A stretch of 64,000 bases of DNA from Nitrosospira lacus (lineage in GTDB: Bacteria > Pseudomonadota > Gammaproteobacteria > Burkholderiales > Nitrosomonadaceae), in contig NZ_CP021106.3 in assembly GCF_000355765.4 (NCBI RefSeq), forward strand, positions 715,137 through 779,136. The letters run 5' to 3'. Both the position numbers and the translations under genes were made by a program. Of the stretch, positions 44,447-53,953 are shown piece by piece. The notes under the pieces are model-generated. The model was not told the DNA's origin. It did not search any database and was given only the letters and a program-made list of their open reading frames with translations. Every line of letters starts with the position of its first letter. Positions within the stretch are counted from its first letter, which is position 1.

Positions 44447-45066
44447 TGATTGGAACCATGGGTATATCCCGAAGTACGGGCTTTCCGAATGAGGCCCACA
44501 TACAACCCATAGATTTCCAGTCCCTGTTCAGGCCGGATGGGCGGGTAGTCCCCGGCTCGACTATGGTTGCGTGCTTCGAGGTAATAACCTCTTTTATCCT
44601 TGGCCAGGACTTTGAGCGTGAATTCGTTATCCACGATTGCCAATACCACTTGACCGGATGAAGGCGAATTGCCGCGTTCGATAATCACCATATCTCCCTC
44701 GAATATGCCCAGATCAATCATCGAATCGCCTTTGACGGGAAACAGGATGGTTTGGGAAGGTTTTTCGATAAGATAATCATCGATGCGCAGCAATTCAGGC
44801 TGGACGTCGGCGGCCTGTTGAGGCATTCCCGCCCGAACCGCATGTCCGACTGTTCGCTCGAAAAAGCGGGGTCCGGGACGTGACCGGCCACCCGGTGCAT
44901 TTTCAAGAAAGCCTTCTTCCTTCAAACGCTGAACGATCTGATGTGTCCAGGAACGCGCCTTTCCATTCCAAAGCGCAGACAATTCGGTTATTGAAGGGAT
45001 AACGCTTTCCCTGGCATAGTAATCCCGTAGTTTGCCAAGATAAGAGGAGATATCGAGCTGTTGCAT
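44443..45066 (-). CDS. lexA: LexA-type SOS repressor heading the imu cassette
   Basis: Represses SOS genes until RecA filaments trigger self-cleavage. 207 residues. N-terminal winged helix (VIPSITELSALWNGKARSWT), cleavage site Ala-Gly in VRAGMP, catalytic Ser in KGDSMIDLGI and Lys in EFTLKVLAKD. The DNA-recognition helix differs from the E. coli-type SxxEI pattern, in keeping with the atypical operator found upstream. ATG 45066 lies 17 bases from the first GAAC-N4-GTTC-like box, so autoregulation is expected. Because it sits in the imu operon it may be a second, cassette-specific LexA. Confidence 0.9.
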   Translation of the reverse strand: MQQLDISSYLGKLRDYYARESVIPSITELSALWNGKARSWTHQIVQRLKEEGFLENAPGGRSRPGPRFFERTVGHAVRAGMPQQAADVQPELLRIDDYLIEKPSQTILFPVKGDSMIDLGIFEGDMVIIERGNSPSSGQVVLAIVDNEFTLKVLAKDKRGYYLEARNHSRAGDYPPIRPEQGLEIYGLYVGLIRKARTSGYTHGSNH

Positions 45067-45377
45067 AATGGATCAGTATAGAGAACGATTGTCCTTATTA
45101 TAGAGAACGATTGTTCTTTATTCAAGCGAGCTGAAGAGAATGGCATTCCCCCTCCACCTTTATCCATGGATTAATCTTGATCCTGTTTTGAATCCATCAA
45201 GCAAGTGAAGGTTTGGTTTTCAGCAATATCTTCTTAATAAAATTGTTAACCATAAGGACCGCAGGATTCAAATCCGTCACTTCATGCGTCTCGCCAACTT
45301 TTGGTAATCATTCTGTCACGTGAGACCCCTACACTCTGCACTATGCAAATCTATGAACAGATCAAGAAATACTAAAA
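45067..45377. other. Intergenic region between lexA and gspG
   Basis: 311 bases separating divergent operons. The left 50 bases hold two LexA-like boxes. Nothing recognisable further right except sequence that must include the gspG promoter. Confidence 0.6.
45083..45116 (-). promoter_or_regulatory. Tandem LexA-type operators upstream of lexA-imuAB-dnaE2
   Basis: GAACGATTGTTC at 45105-45116 (perfect GAAC-N4-GTTC) and GAACGATTGTCC at 45083-45094 (one mismatch), 22 bases apart, on the same helical face. The pattern resembles the box of Gram-positive LexA and not the CTGT-N8-ACAG box of E. coli. Confidence 0.85.
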
Positions 45378-45812
45378 ATGAAATATTGGAGTATCCGGCG
45401 CCGCGCGCAAGCAGAAAATGGATTCACGTTACTCGAGTTGCTGGTTGTCATGGTCATCATTGGATTGCTGGCCGGTTATGTGGCGCCCAAGTATTTCTCC
45501 CAGGTGGGCAAGTCCGAAGTCAAAGCAGCTCAGGCGCAAATCGATGCCATAGAAAAGGCGCTGGACCAGTATCGGCTGGATGTCGGCCGCTACCCTGCCA
45601 CCGAGCAAGGGTTGGCTGCGCTGGTGACACGTCCGGGCAATGAACTGAGATGGCAGGGGCCTTACCTCAAAAAGATGGTGCCGCCCGATCCGTGGGGGCG
45701 GCCATACATTTATAAAAATCCGGGCGAACGCTCGGAGTTCGATTTGTATTCCCACGGTAAGGACGGCCAGCCTGGCGGGACGGGCGACGCGGCAGACATC
45801 ACGAACTGGTAG
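45378..45812 (+). CDS. gspG: Type II secretion major pseudopilin GspG
   Basis: 144 residues. Prepilin cleavage site Gly15|Phe16 with Glu20 at +5 (GFTLLELLVVMVIIGLL). The C-terminal half has the GspG calcium-site region and the signatures DQYRLDVGRYPATEQGLAAL and PYLKKMVPPDPWGRPYIYKNPG. First gene of a run gspG-gspF-gspE-PilM/N/O/P-like-secretin-pseudopilins that shows tight spacing for 9.7 kb. Confidence 0.93.
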   Translation: MKYWSIRRRAQAENGFTLLELLVVMVIIGLLAGYVAPKYFSQVGKSEVKAAQAQIDAIEKALDQYRLDVGRYPATEQGLAALVTRPGNELRWQGPYLKKMVPPDPWGRPYIYKNPGERSEFDLYSHGKDGQPGGTGDAADITNW

Positions 45813-45818
45813 GTTGAG

Positions 45819-47003
45819 ATGCGTTACGAAGTGAAAGCTGTGCTTACCGGACAAGGCACGGTATTCCTCGAACTCGATGCGGAGAGCGAGGATGAGGCCC
45901 GCCTCCAGGTAACGTCGCAAGGCGGCACGGTTTTGAACGTGCGCCGGAGGTTTGGCGGCTGGATGCCAAAATCCAGGCTGCGTTTTCCGCTGGCACATTT
46001 CAGCCAGGAGTTGTTGTCCCTGCTGGAAGCGGGACTCAGCCTGGTAGAGAGTATCGAGACGCTATTGGACAAAGAGCAGGATGCCGCCGTGCGGAAAGTT
46101 ATCGAGGGCCTGCTGGCGCGGCTCTATGAAGGCATCACTTTATCGCGCGCGCTGGAGCTGTATCCCCAAGCGTTTCCCCCCCTTTATGTCGCGACTGCGC
46201 GGGCCAGCGAGCGCACCGGCGATCTGCCCGAAGCGCTGACGCGTTTCATCAGCTATCAGACGCAGATGGATCTGGTCCGCAAGAAACTGATCGGCGCCTC
46301 CATTTACCCGGTTCTTTTGCTGGTGATCGGGCTGCTGGTCGCCATGTTCCTGCTGGTTTTCGTTGTACCCAAGTTCAGCGCCATCTACGAGGATATGGGG
46401 TCCGATCTGCCCTGGCTTTCCGTCATGCTGATTGAATGGGGGCATCTGGTGCATGAGCAGGGAGGGCAATTGGCAGTCATCGGAACGGCCGTGCTGGGCG
46501 TGGTTGTTTACGGCATAACGCGGCCGTTGTTCAGAGTGAGGCTGGCCCAGCAATTATGGCGCATTCCCGCCATTGGTGAACGCATGCGGGTTTATCAGCT
46601 TGCCCGCTTCTATCGGACGCTGGGCATGCTGTTACGTGGCGGCATTCCGATAACCAAAGCATTGGAGATGGTTAGCGGCCTGCTGCAGCCGCACTTCCGG
46701 CCCAGGGTGCAAGCGGCTGCCTCTCGCATAAGCGAGGGAAAGACGATCTCCAGCGCGATGGAGACAGAGGGGCTGACCACCGCGGTCGGCGATCGCATGC
46801 TGAGGGTCGGGGAAAGAACCGGTCTCATGGGGGAAATGATGGAGCGCATCGGCAGCTTTCACGATGAGGAAATTGCGCGCTGGGTCGAGTGGATGACCAA
46901 GCTGATCGAACCCTTGCTCATGGCGGTGATCGGTGGCGTGATCGGGGGAATCATCATCCTCATGTATATGCCGATATTCCAGTTGGCGGGAAGTGTCAAT
47001 TGA
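45819..47003 (+). CDS. gspF: Type II secretion/type IV pilus inner-membrane platform protein GspF
   Basis: 394 residues, two T2SSF repeats each ending in membrane segments (LIGASIYPVLLLVIGLLVAM and MAVIGGVIGGIIILMYMPIF). The conserved FYRTLGMLLRGGIPITKALE marks the second repeat. Overlaps the proposed TTG start of gspE. Confidence 0.92.
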   Translation: MRYEVKAVLTGQGTVFLELDAESEDEARLQVTSQGGTVLNVRRRFGGWMPKSRLRFPLAHFSQELLSLLEAGLSLVESIETLLDKEQDAAVRKVIEGLLARLYEGITLSRALELYPQAFPPLYVATARASERTGDLPEALTRFISYQTQMDLVRKKLIGASIYPVLLLVIGLLVAMFLLVFVVPKFSAIYEDMGSDLPWLSVMLIEWGHLVHEQGGQLAVIGTAVLGVVVYGITRPLFRVRLAQQLWRIPAIGERMRVYQLARFYRTLGMLLRGGIPITKALEMVSGLLQPHFRPRVQAAASRISEGKTISSAMETEGLTTAVGDRMLRVGERTGLMGEMMERIGSFHDEEIARWVEWMTKLIEPLLMAVIGGVIGGIIILMYMPIFQLAGSVN

Positions 47004-48778
47004 GCCAATTAGCTGAAGCCGTCTTGCCGTTACCGTCGGCTGCACCGCTGCCGGTGGATGTGCATTCCGAAAATAGGGCCGGAGCAGCGCGTGATCTCGC
47101 GCTATCACCGGTCGCTACGCCCCGGATGGATGTGCATCGGCTTGAGCAGGCACGTAGGGAGGCCTCGGTCCGGGGCGTTTCAGTGATGGCCGTGCTGGAA
47201 GAAGCCTGCGGCCTTGCGCCCGATCAACTGGTTGCGGAACTCGGCCGACTGCTCCGGATGCCCGTGTTGACGATGGAGGATTTGCGAGCATTTCCTCCCG
47301 CATTCGAGACGCTGCCTTTTAACGAGGCGGTTGTACGGGAATGCGTATTGTTCCGGCGGGAGAAACAATACGTTCTTGCCGTGGGCAATCCATTTTCACC
47401 CAACCTGAGAGCTTGGGCGGAAGACCGGTTTGAAGTCGCGGCGGCATGGCATCTGGTGCATCCCGCCGATCTGGCCGCTTTTTTTGCGCTGCAGGAAAAG
47501 ACAATGCGCGCCATGGATAGCGTGCTTCCCGCAGCGGAACGCGGGACCCCGAAAGCAGGCGAGGAGGATCTTTCACTCAAGACGATCAACGAAGGCAGCA
47601 GCCCGGTGGTGCGGCTGGTGCATTCCACGCTGTATGACGCCCACAAGTCGCAGGCAAGCGATATCCATCTCGAAATGGTGACGGGCGCATTGTCGATCAA
47701 ATATCGGATCGATGGTGTGCTGACCCTGATCGGTGTGGTGCAGGGTCCGGACCTGGCCGAGCAAGTGGTTTCCCGGATCAAGGTGATGTCCGATCTGGAT
47801 ATTGCCGAGCGCCGTGTACCGCAGGATGGGCGCTTCAAGATCTCCATCCAGGGGCGGGAGATCGATTTCCGCGTTTCGATCATGCCGAGTATTTTCGGCG
47901 AGGATGCCGTGCTGCGTATCCTCGATCGGCAGGCGCTTGCCGATCATGTCGAGGGACTGACCTTGAACCATCTTGGTTTCAATCAGGCCGCCATAGCGAG
48001 TTTCCGCCGTCTCAGTTCCGAACCGTATGGCATGCTGCTGGTTACCGGTCCCACCGGCAGTGGCAAGACCACAACGCTGTACGCCGCGATTTCGGAAGTC
48101 AATGACGGGCAAGACAAAATCATCACCATAGAGGACCCCATCGAGTACCAGCTGCCCGGCGTGTTGCAGATACCAGTCAACGAAAAAAAGGGGCTGACTT
48201 TTGTACGTGGTTTACGCTCGATTCTGCGCCACGATCCGGACAAGATCATGGTCGGCGAAATCCGTGACCCCGAAACGGCGCAGATCGCCATACAAGCGGC
48301 GTTGACGGGCCATCTCGTGTTTACCACGGTGCATGCCAATAACGTATTCGACGTCATCGGCCGTTTTTCACATATGGGGGTGGATCCCTACAGTTTTGTC
48401 TCCGCCTTGAACGGAATCGCCGCGCAAAGGCTGATTCGGCTCCTTTGCTCGCATTGTGCGGTGGAAGAATGGCCGGACGAGGAACTGATCACGGAATCCG
48501 GTATCACGCCCGAGCAAGCCGCCACATTTCGCTTTCGCGTTGGCAAGGGCTGCGGCCAGTGCCGGGGGAGCGGTTACCGCGGACGGAATGCAATCGCGGA
48601 AATGCTCATATTGAATGACGAAATCCGCGAACTCATCATAGCGCGGGAGCCCATACGCAGGATAAAGGAGGCGGCGCGGCGCGGCGGTACCCGTTTCCTG
48701 CGCGAAGCGGCGCTGGAAATGGTGAAAGCCGGGCAAACAAGTTTGCAGGAGGCCAATCGTGTCACCATTGTGGCGTGA
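47000..48778 (+). CDS. gspE: Type II secretion ATPase GspE
   Basis: Cytoplasmic motor of the pseudopilus. 592 residues from TTG 47000, which overlaps the gspF stop (TTGA) and has GGGAAG upstream; the frame is open back to 46889 inside gspF, and a Met lies at about residue 42. N-terminal MshEN/T2SSE_N region, then Walker A GPTGSGKTTTL near residue 349, the Asp box and Walker B region (HDPDKIMVGEIRDPETA), the His box (TGHLVFTTVHAN) and a four-cysteine zinc site (CSHC ... CGQC). Confidence 0.9.
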   Translation: MSQLAEAVLPLPSAAPLPVDVHSENRAGAARDLALSPVATPRMDVHRLEQARREASVRGVSVMAVLEEACGLAPDQLVAELGRLLRMPVLTMEDLRAFPPAFETLPFNEAVVRECVLFRREKQYVLAVGNPFSPNLRAWAEDRFEVAAAWHLVHPADLAAFFALQEKTMRAMDSVLPAAERGTPKAGEEDLSLKTINEGSSPVVRLVHSTLYDAHKSQASDIHLEMVTGALSIKYRIDGVLTLIGVVQGPDLAEQVVSRIKVMSDLDIAERRVPQDGRFKISIQGREIDFRVSIMPSIFGEDAVLRILDRQALADHVEGLTLNHLGFNQAAIASFRRLSSEPYGMLLVTGPTGSGKTTTLYAAISEVNDGQDKIITIEDPIEYQLPGVLQIPVNEKKGLTFVRGLRSILRHDPDKIMVGEIRDPETAQIAIQAALTGHLVFTTVHANNVFDVIGRFSHMGVDPYSFVSALNGIAAQRLIRLLCSHCAVEEWPDEELITESGITPEQAATFRFRVGKGCGQCRGSGYRGRNAIAEMLILNDEIRELIIAREPIRRIKEAARRGGTRFLREAALEMVKAGQTSLQEANRVTIVA

Positions 48779-49583
48779 TCAGGTGCGGGTTTTTTTCGCG
48801 CCCGGCCGGGTCGAGCTGGTGCGTTGGCACCGGGGAATAAAACCGGTGCAGGGTGCCAGGCTTGCGGCGGCTTGCGAACGCGATCCGGATTCGCCTGCCT
48901 GGGAGCAGCCTCTGCGGCAATTGGACCGGATGATCGCGGATGCCGCCGGCGTGGATATGATTATTACGATATCCAACGACTTTGTGCGATACGCGGTGGT
49001 ATCACCGCAAGCGCAGATCGTGACCCCCACCGAGCTGTACGCATACGCGGCTTTTCACATGCGCGAGGTGTACGGAGAGAGAGCCGCGGCCTGGACACTC
49101 GGCATGAGTGCCTGGGACCCCTGCAATGGAGGCGTTTGCGCTGCGATAGAAAGCACGCTGCTTCAACGATTAAACGAACTCGCAACGCAACACAAAGTCA
49201 GGTTAAAAAATATAGTGCCCTACCTGTCGGGCGCCTTCGATCAATGCTGCAAACAGTTCCAGGGGGGGCGGATATGGTTTGCCCTCGTGGAAACCGGGCG
49301 CCTTTGCCTCGCCTCGTTATCGAACGGCGTCTGGCAGCGGATACGCAACCAGCGTATGTTGCAAAATGCGGAAGACGAATTACTTGCCGCGCTGGATCAG
49401 GAAGCGATCCTGTTTTCAACGCGCAAGGAAGTTGTCGAGCAGGTCTATCTGTTTGCGCCGGAGCACCCGGAATTGGCTTTGCCGGAAGATTGCGGCTGGC
49501 GGATTATTCCATTGCAAACCGGGAAGGTGCCCGCGCCGTCGCATTATCCGCTCGCTGTAGCGTCTCTGCACCGGAAAAACTGA
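48759..49583 (+). CDS. PilM/GspL-like cytoplasmic assembly protein
   Basis: 274 residues starting at GTG 48759, with AGGAGG 7 bases upstream and a 20-base overlap with gspE. By position it is the actin-like PilM/GspL component that docks GspE to the membrane ring. Sequence support is weak: IITISNDFVRYAVV and AAFHMREVYGERA look like the GspL cytoplasmic domain. No membrane segment is visible, which favours a PilM- or MshI-like form with a separate PilN. Confidence 0.6.
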   Translation: MSPLWRDQVRVFFAPGRVELVRWHRGIKPVQGARLAAACERDPDSPAWEQPLRQLDRMIADAAGVDMIITISNDFVRYAVVSPQAQIVTPTELYAYAAFHMREVYGERAAAWTLGMSAWDPCNGGVCAAIESTLLQRLNELATQHKVRLKNIVPYLSGAFDQCCKQFQGGRIWFALVETGRLCLASLSNGVWQRIRNQRMLQNAEDELLAALDQEAILFSTRKEVVEQVYLFAPEHPELALPEDCGWRIIPLQTGKVPAPSHYPLAVASLHRKN

Positions 49584-50119
49584 TGCGCAGCTTGAATCTG
49601 AAATTTCCTGACGGCGGGCAGGAAGCACGAAGTGCCGGATACGCCATGCTGGTAATGGGCATGCTTGCTTTGGCCGGTGTGTTGTATCAATACCAAGGGG
49701 CCATGGACGAGGTGGCCTACTGGGATTTGCGCATCGCCTCCATGGATCGCCAGGCGGGCAGGAAGACGATGCCACTGGGTTCTCCATCCCAGGGAGGACG
49801 GGAAATAAAACAGGAAATCAGAAGAGCCAACGCGGTACTGAGCGAGATCGACTTGCCATGGGGTGCGCTGTTTGATTCTGTCGAGTATGCAACAAGCCCC
49901 GAGGTGGCTCTGCTGTCGTTCCAGCCGGATGCTGCCGGCCGAACGATGCGAATGGGGGGTGAGGCAAAGAGCATGCCGGCACTGCTTGATTTCGTCAGCG
50001 CCCTGGAGCGCGAACCGGTTCTCAAGGATGCCTATCTGCTTAAGTATGAAATCAAGCAGGACGATCCGCAGCGGCCGATCATTTTTTCCATTATGGCATC
50101 ATGGATCGAAGCATCCTGA
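49583..50119 (+). CDS. PilN-like inner-membrane assembly protein
   Basis: 178 residues from ATG 49583, which overlaps the previous stop by one base. A single N-terminal membrane segment (SAGYAMLVMGMLALAGVLYQ) and a periplasmic domain are typical of PilN/GspL-C. The frame is open far upstream to 48824, but that part is antisense-like shadow of the preceding gene. Confidence 0.6.
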   Translation: MRSLNLKFPDGGQEARSAGYAMLVMGMLALAGVLYQYQGAMDEVAYWDLRIASMDRQAGRKTMPLGSPSQGGREIKQEIRRANAVLSEIDLPWGALFDSVEYATSPEVALLSFQPDAAGRTMRMGGEAKSMPALLDFVSALEREPVLKDAYLLKYEIKQDDPQRPIIFSIMASWIEAS

Positions 50120-50670
50120 CAAACGCGTTGCTGCGGCTGCGCTGGCAAACGGAGCGGCTCGGCAATGCCGGAAAAATCGGCTTTGGGCTGCTGGTTTTCT
50201 CGATCGTGTTTTTCTTTTCTGCGGTACAGCCGCGCCAGGCCGAGTCAAGCGCTCTCATGGACAAAGCCGAAACGATGCGATTGCACTTTCGGGCGGAACC
50301 GATGCGCGTGTCAGGCAGAAAAATGCAAAGCGATCAGGGGCTGGGGGATTTCTATGCCTTCTTCCCGAATATCGATTCGTCACCATTCTGGATCAAGGAA
50401 TTGGTGCAGGTTGCGGAGATAGCCAACGTGGAGATCAGCGGTAGCGAATATCGCATGGTGCGCGACAAGGGATGGAAGCTTGCGCGCTATGAGATGATGC
50501 TGCCGGTTCGGGGCGGATATCCACAGGTGCGCGCTTTTATCGCGGATGCCCTGCGCGTTGTTCCCGCCATGGCGCTCGTGGATATTGCGATCAAACGTGA
50601 AGGCGTGGAGTCCGAATTGCTCGAAGCGAGTCTCAAGTTTCATCTCTATCTGAATGAAGGCAAGAGATGA
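50101..50670 (+). CDS. PilO/GspM-like inner-membrane assembly protein
   Basis: 189 residues. One membrane segment at about 25-42 (KIGFGLLVFSIVFFFSAVQP) and a periplasmic ferredoxin-like domain. The start overlaps the previous gene by 19 bases. Function inferred mainly from position between PilN-like and PilP-like genes. Confidence 0.6.
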   Translation: MDRSILTNALLRLRWQTERLGNAGKIGFGLLVFSIVFFFSAVQPRQAESSALMDKAETMRLHFRAEPMRVSGRKMQSDQGLGDFYAFFPNIDSSPFWIKELVQVAEIANVEISGSEYRMVRDKGWKLARYEMMLPVRGGYPQVRAFIADALRVVPAMALVDIAIKREGVESELLEASLKFHLYLNEGKR

Positions 50671-51173
50671 AGACGGCAGGGCGGGGGCGCATATTATGGC
50701 TGGGAGGAGCGTTGCTGGCGACGCTTCTCGCCACCCAGTGGGTGAGTGGCGGAGACGGAGGCGTGGATCCAGTATCCGCCGTTCCCGAACAAAAGGCTCC
50801 GGCAAGGGAGATGAAGGAAATCCGCCCCGTCGACGATGACGGTGCACAACTTGAACTTGAGCGTCTGGAACGCAGGAAGTTCGGCACACAGGCTGGCGAC
50901 CTTTTTAGCCGTCAATCATGGGTACCGCCCCCTCCTCCCGTGAAGCCCCAGCCACCTGCCCCGCCGCCGCTGATGTTCAAATATCTCGGCAAGGTGACCG
51001 AGGGGGATGAAACGCAGGTCTTTCTCGCCTTGGCTGAACGCAACTATGTCGTCAAGATTGGAGAAAAAATAGATCACCAATACCGGCTGGATGAGGTGAC
51101 CGATCACACCATCACCCTTACTTATATACCGCTCAATGCCAAGCAGATGCTTTCGACAGGCGGCGGAGTGTAA
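50667..51173 (+). CDS. PilP/GspC-like periplasmic connector protein
   Basis: 168 residues with an N-terminal membrane anchor (ILWLGGALLATLLATQ), a proline-rich linker (PPPPPVKPQPPAPPP) and a C-terminal beta domain (FKYLGKVTEGDETQVFLALA) like the HR domain of GspC/PilP that contacts the secretin. Overlaps the PilO-like gene by 4 bases. Confidence 0.65.
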   Translation: MKTAGRGRILWLGGALLATLLATQWVSGGDGGVDPVSAVPEQKAPAREMKEIRPVDDDGAQLELERLERRKFGTQAGDLFSRQSWVPPPPPVKPQPPAPPPLMFKYLGKVTEGDETQVFLALAERNYVVKIGEKIDHQYRLDEVTDHTITLTYIPLNAKQMLSTGGGV

Positions 51174-51186
51174 GGAAGAGCCCGCA

Positions 51187-53445
51187 ATGAAAACTGGAAA
51201 GTATATTCTGATCGTGATGATCCCAGCCTTGTTTGCCGGATGTGCGGCAAATAAGGCTTTTGTCGAGGGCAAGCAGCTTATTGCCGAAGGCAAGATGGAT
51301 AGCGGCCTGGCAAGCCTGGAAAAGGCGGCACGCGAAGAACCGGATAATCTCGAGATTCGCACGGTACTCGCGCGTCAGCGCGAGGCGGTGGCGGGACGCA
51401 TTCTCGCCGAAGCCCAGAATGCCCGGTCATCGGGTGATCTCGATGCCGCCGAGCGGGGATATCGCAATGTGCTTGAGCTGAATCAGCGCAATGAGCGGGC
51501 CCAAGTGGGTTTGGCCGCCATCGAGATGGACCGCCGTCATATCGAGGTCCTGAAACATGCGGAAACATTGCTCGAGCGTAACGACTATCCGGCGGCGGAA
51601 GCCGGAATCCGATCGGTATTGCAGGAAAATCCGATGCAACGGGATGCCCGCCGGCTGATAAAACAGCTTACCGAACTCGAATTGCGTGACGGGGCCATGG
51701 AGCCCCCCTTGTTAAAAACGGGTTTCAAGCAACCGATTACCCTCGAGTTTCGCGATACCGGTTTGAAGTCGATATTCGAAATCATGGCGCGTACCGCGGG
51801 AATCAACTTTGTATTCGACAAGGATGTCAAGCAGGATACCAAAACCACCGTTTTCCTGCGCAATACCCACATTGAGGATGTGTTCAAGCTGCTGCTCATG
51901 ACAAATCAGCTGACACACAAAGTGCTGAATGAAAATTCAGTGTTGATTTATCCCAATACGCCCGCCAAGCAGAAGGAATACCAGGAGCTGGCGGTGCGCA
52001 GTTTCTATGTCGCGAACGTGGATGTGAAACAGATGGTCGCCATGGTCAAGGGGCTGGTCAAAACCAAGGATATCCATGTGGACGAGGCGCTCAACCTGTT
52101 CATCATGAAAGACACGCCGGACGCGATCCGGCTTGTCGAGCGGCTGGTTACACTGAATGATCTGGCCGATCCCGAAGTCATGCTGGAAGTCGAAGTACTG
52201 GAAATCGGACGCAATAAGCTGCTTAATCTTGGTTTACAGTATCCGGACAAGATCAATGTGAACATGCTTAATGCGGGTGCGACCGCCGCCGGCATTCCGG
52301 CAGGCTTCGAGATCAGCAGTGCCGGCGTCAATCGCAATGGGTCCAACCTGGACAAGTTAACCGGATTCATTGCCAATCCCGCGCTGATCGTCAATCTCAA
52401 GCAACAGGATGGGGTCATCAACGTGCTTGCCAATCCGCGCATTCGTGTCAAGAATCGCGAGAAAGCGAAAATTCTCATTGGCGACAAGGTTCCGGTCGTA
52501 ACCACCACCGCCACCGCCAATGTCGGCGTCGCCTCATCGGTGAGCTATCTCGACGTGGGGCTCAAGCTGGATGTCGAATCCACGGTTTCGCTCCAGGATG
52601 AGGTCTCGATGAAGGTCAGTCTCGAGGTAAGCAATATCGTCAAGGAAGTGCCGATAGCAAACGGGGGACTTGCCTATCAGGTCGGTACCCGTACCGCGAC
52701 GACCACGCTGGCGCTGAGGGATGGCGAAACCCAGGTTCTGGCGGGATTGATCAGCGACGATGAGCGCATTACTTTTACCAAGGTTCCCGGATTGGGGGAT
52801 TTACCCTGGGTGGGTAGATTATTTCTCAGCCAAAACCTTACACGCAACAAGACCGAGATTGCGCTGCTGATAACGCCACGTATCCTGCGTAATATTTCAC
52901 GGCGGGCAAAAACGGACAGTGAGTTTCATTTTGGTACCGAGAATACCGTGGGGATGCTGCCGGTGAAGATAGGCAAGGTCGCGGCGCGATCGCTGGCGAT
53001 ATCATCCACGCCCACGGGAGGCATGGCGGTGCCTCAGAGGGACATCCCGCGCCCCCCGCTATCCGATGAGTCCCGGCCGGCACGTGATGCCACTCCCCAA
53101 GCAGCGCCGCCGGTGCTCACTTTGATCGCGCCGGAACAGGTCGTGCCCGGCAAGGATTTCAGCGTAAGCGTGAGTCTTGCCGGCGCGGAAAACCTGCCCG
53201 CCGCCGAACTGGAACTGAGTTACGACGCAACCCAACTTGAAGCGCTGGGCGAGGGGGAGAAATCCGGGACCCGCCAGTTGAAACTGGGTAAAGGCGGGGG
53301 GGTGGTGGATGTGGCGTTCAAGGTCATTGCACAAAAACCCGGCACGGCTCAGGTCAGTGTCAAGGGCCTTGCATTTCAGGGAGACAGTGAGAATCCATCC
53401 CCAGAGGTTATATTGCCGCCCGCTGCAAACATCGAGATCCGTTGA
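51187..53445 (+). CDS. GspD-type secretin lipoprotein with TPR-like N-terminus and cohesin domain
   Basis: Outer-membrane channel of 752 residues. ATG 51187 is preferred over the open frame from 51136 because it starts the lipoprotein signal (lipobox LFAGC). Residues 25-180 are helical, TPR-like repeats; then an N-domain (LEFRDTGLKSIFEIMARTAG), a ring-forming NolW region, and the secretin core with the signature VPGLGDLPWVGRLF near residue 545. Residues about 640-750 match a cohesin domain (VLTLIAPEQVVPGKDFSVSV). Secretins with a cohesin extension are uncommon. Confidence 0.88.
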   Translation: MKTGKYILIVMIPALFAGCAANKAFVEGKQLIAEGKMDSGLASLEKAAREEPDNLEIRTVLARQREAVAGRILAEAQNARSSGDLDAAERGYRNVLELNQRNERAQVGLAAIEMDRRHIEVLKHAETLLERNDYPAAEAGIRSVLQENPMQRDARRLIKQLTELELRDGAMEPPLLKTGFKQPITLEFRDTGLKSIFEIMARTAGINFVFDKDVKQDTKTTVFLRNTHIEDVFKLLLMTNQLTHKVLNENSVLIYPNTPAKQKEYQELAVRSFYVANVDVKQMVAMVKGLVKTKDIHVDEALNLFIMKDTPDAIRLVERLVTLNDLADPEVMLEVEVLEIGRNKLLNLGLQYPDKINVNMLNAGATAAGIPAGFEISSAGVNRNGSNLDKLTGFIANPALIVNLKQQDGVINVLANPRIRVKNREKAKILIGDKVPVVTTTATANVGVASSVSYLDVGLKLDVESTVSLQDEVSMKVSLEVSNIVKEVPIANGGLAYQVGTRTATTTLALRDGETQVLAGLISDDERITFTKVPGLGDLPWVGRLFLSQNLTRNKTEIALLITPRILRNISRRAKTDSEFHFGTENTVGMLPVKIGKVAARSLAISSTPTGGMAVPQRDIPRPPLSDESRPARDATPQAAPPVLTLIAPEQVVPGKDFSVSVSLAGAENLPAAELELSYDATQLEALGEGEKSGTRQLKLGKGGGVVDVAFKVIAQKPGTAQVSVKGLAFQGDSENPSPEVILPPAANIEIR

Positions 53446-53449
53446 GTGC

Positions 53450-53950
53450 ATGGCCAAAATGATTCCGGCCACGAGCCCGGCGACAGACCATGGCTTTTCC
53501 CTGGTCGAATTGACAGTTGTTATGGCCATCATGGCGGTTCTGGTTTCTTCGGCCATGCCGTTGTATGAACTCACCGCGCAGCGCGAAAAAGAAAAAGAAT
53601 TGCGGGTGGGGCTACGGCAGATCCGGGAAGCGCTCGACGCTTATAAACGGGCGGTGAATGAAGGGCGGATCGCCAGAAAAGCAGACGAATCGGACTATCC
53701 GCGCAAGCTGGAAGATCTGGTTACGGGAGTACCCGATGCCAAGGAACCCGAAAAGCGCAAGATCTATTTTTTACGGCGATTGCCACGCGATCCCATGTCC
53801 ATCGACCCGGAGCTGGCCGATGCTGAAACCTGGGGCAAGCGTTCCTATGAAAGTCCGCCGGATAATCCGCAGGAGGGTAACGATGTTTTCGACGTGTACT
53901 CCCGTTCGCAACAAATTGGCTTGAACGGCATTGCTTATGACAGGTGGTGA
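53450..53950 (+). CDS. Type II pseudopilin
   Basis: 166 residues from ATG 53450. Cleavage site Gly15|Phe16 with Glu20 (GFSLVELTVVMAIMAVLVS). The periplasmic part has EALDAYKRAVNEG and the RLPRDPM motif of GspG-like pseudopilins. The spacing from the secretin stop is 4 bases. Confidence 0.85.
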   Translation: MAKMIPATSPATDHGFSLVELTVVMAIMAVLVSSAMPLYELTAQREKEKELRVGLRQIREALDAYKRAVNEGRIARKADESDYPRKLEDLVTGVPDAKEPEKRKIYFLRRLPRDPMSIDPELADAETWGKRSYESPPDNPQEGNDVFDVYSRSQQIGLNGIAYDRW

Positions 53951-53953
53951 GGG

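Noticed and set aside
48824-49582. Open reading frame continuing upstream of the PilN-like gene
   Set aside because: It is a shadow frame of the PilM/GspL-like gene; the real start is the ATG at 49583, which overlaps the previous stop by one base.
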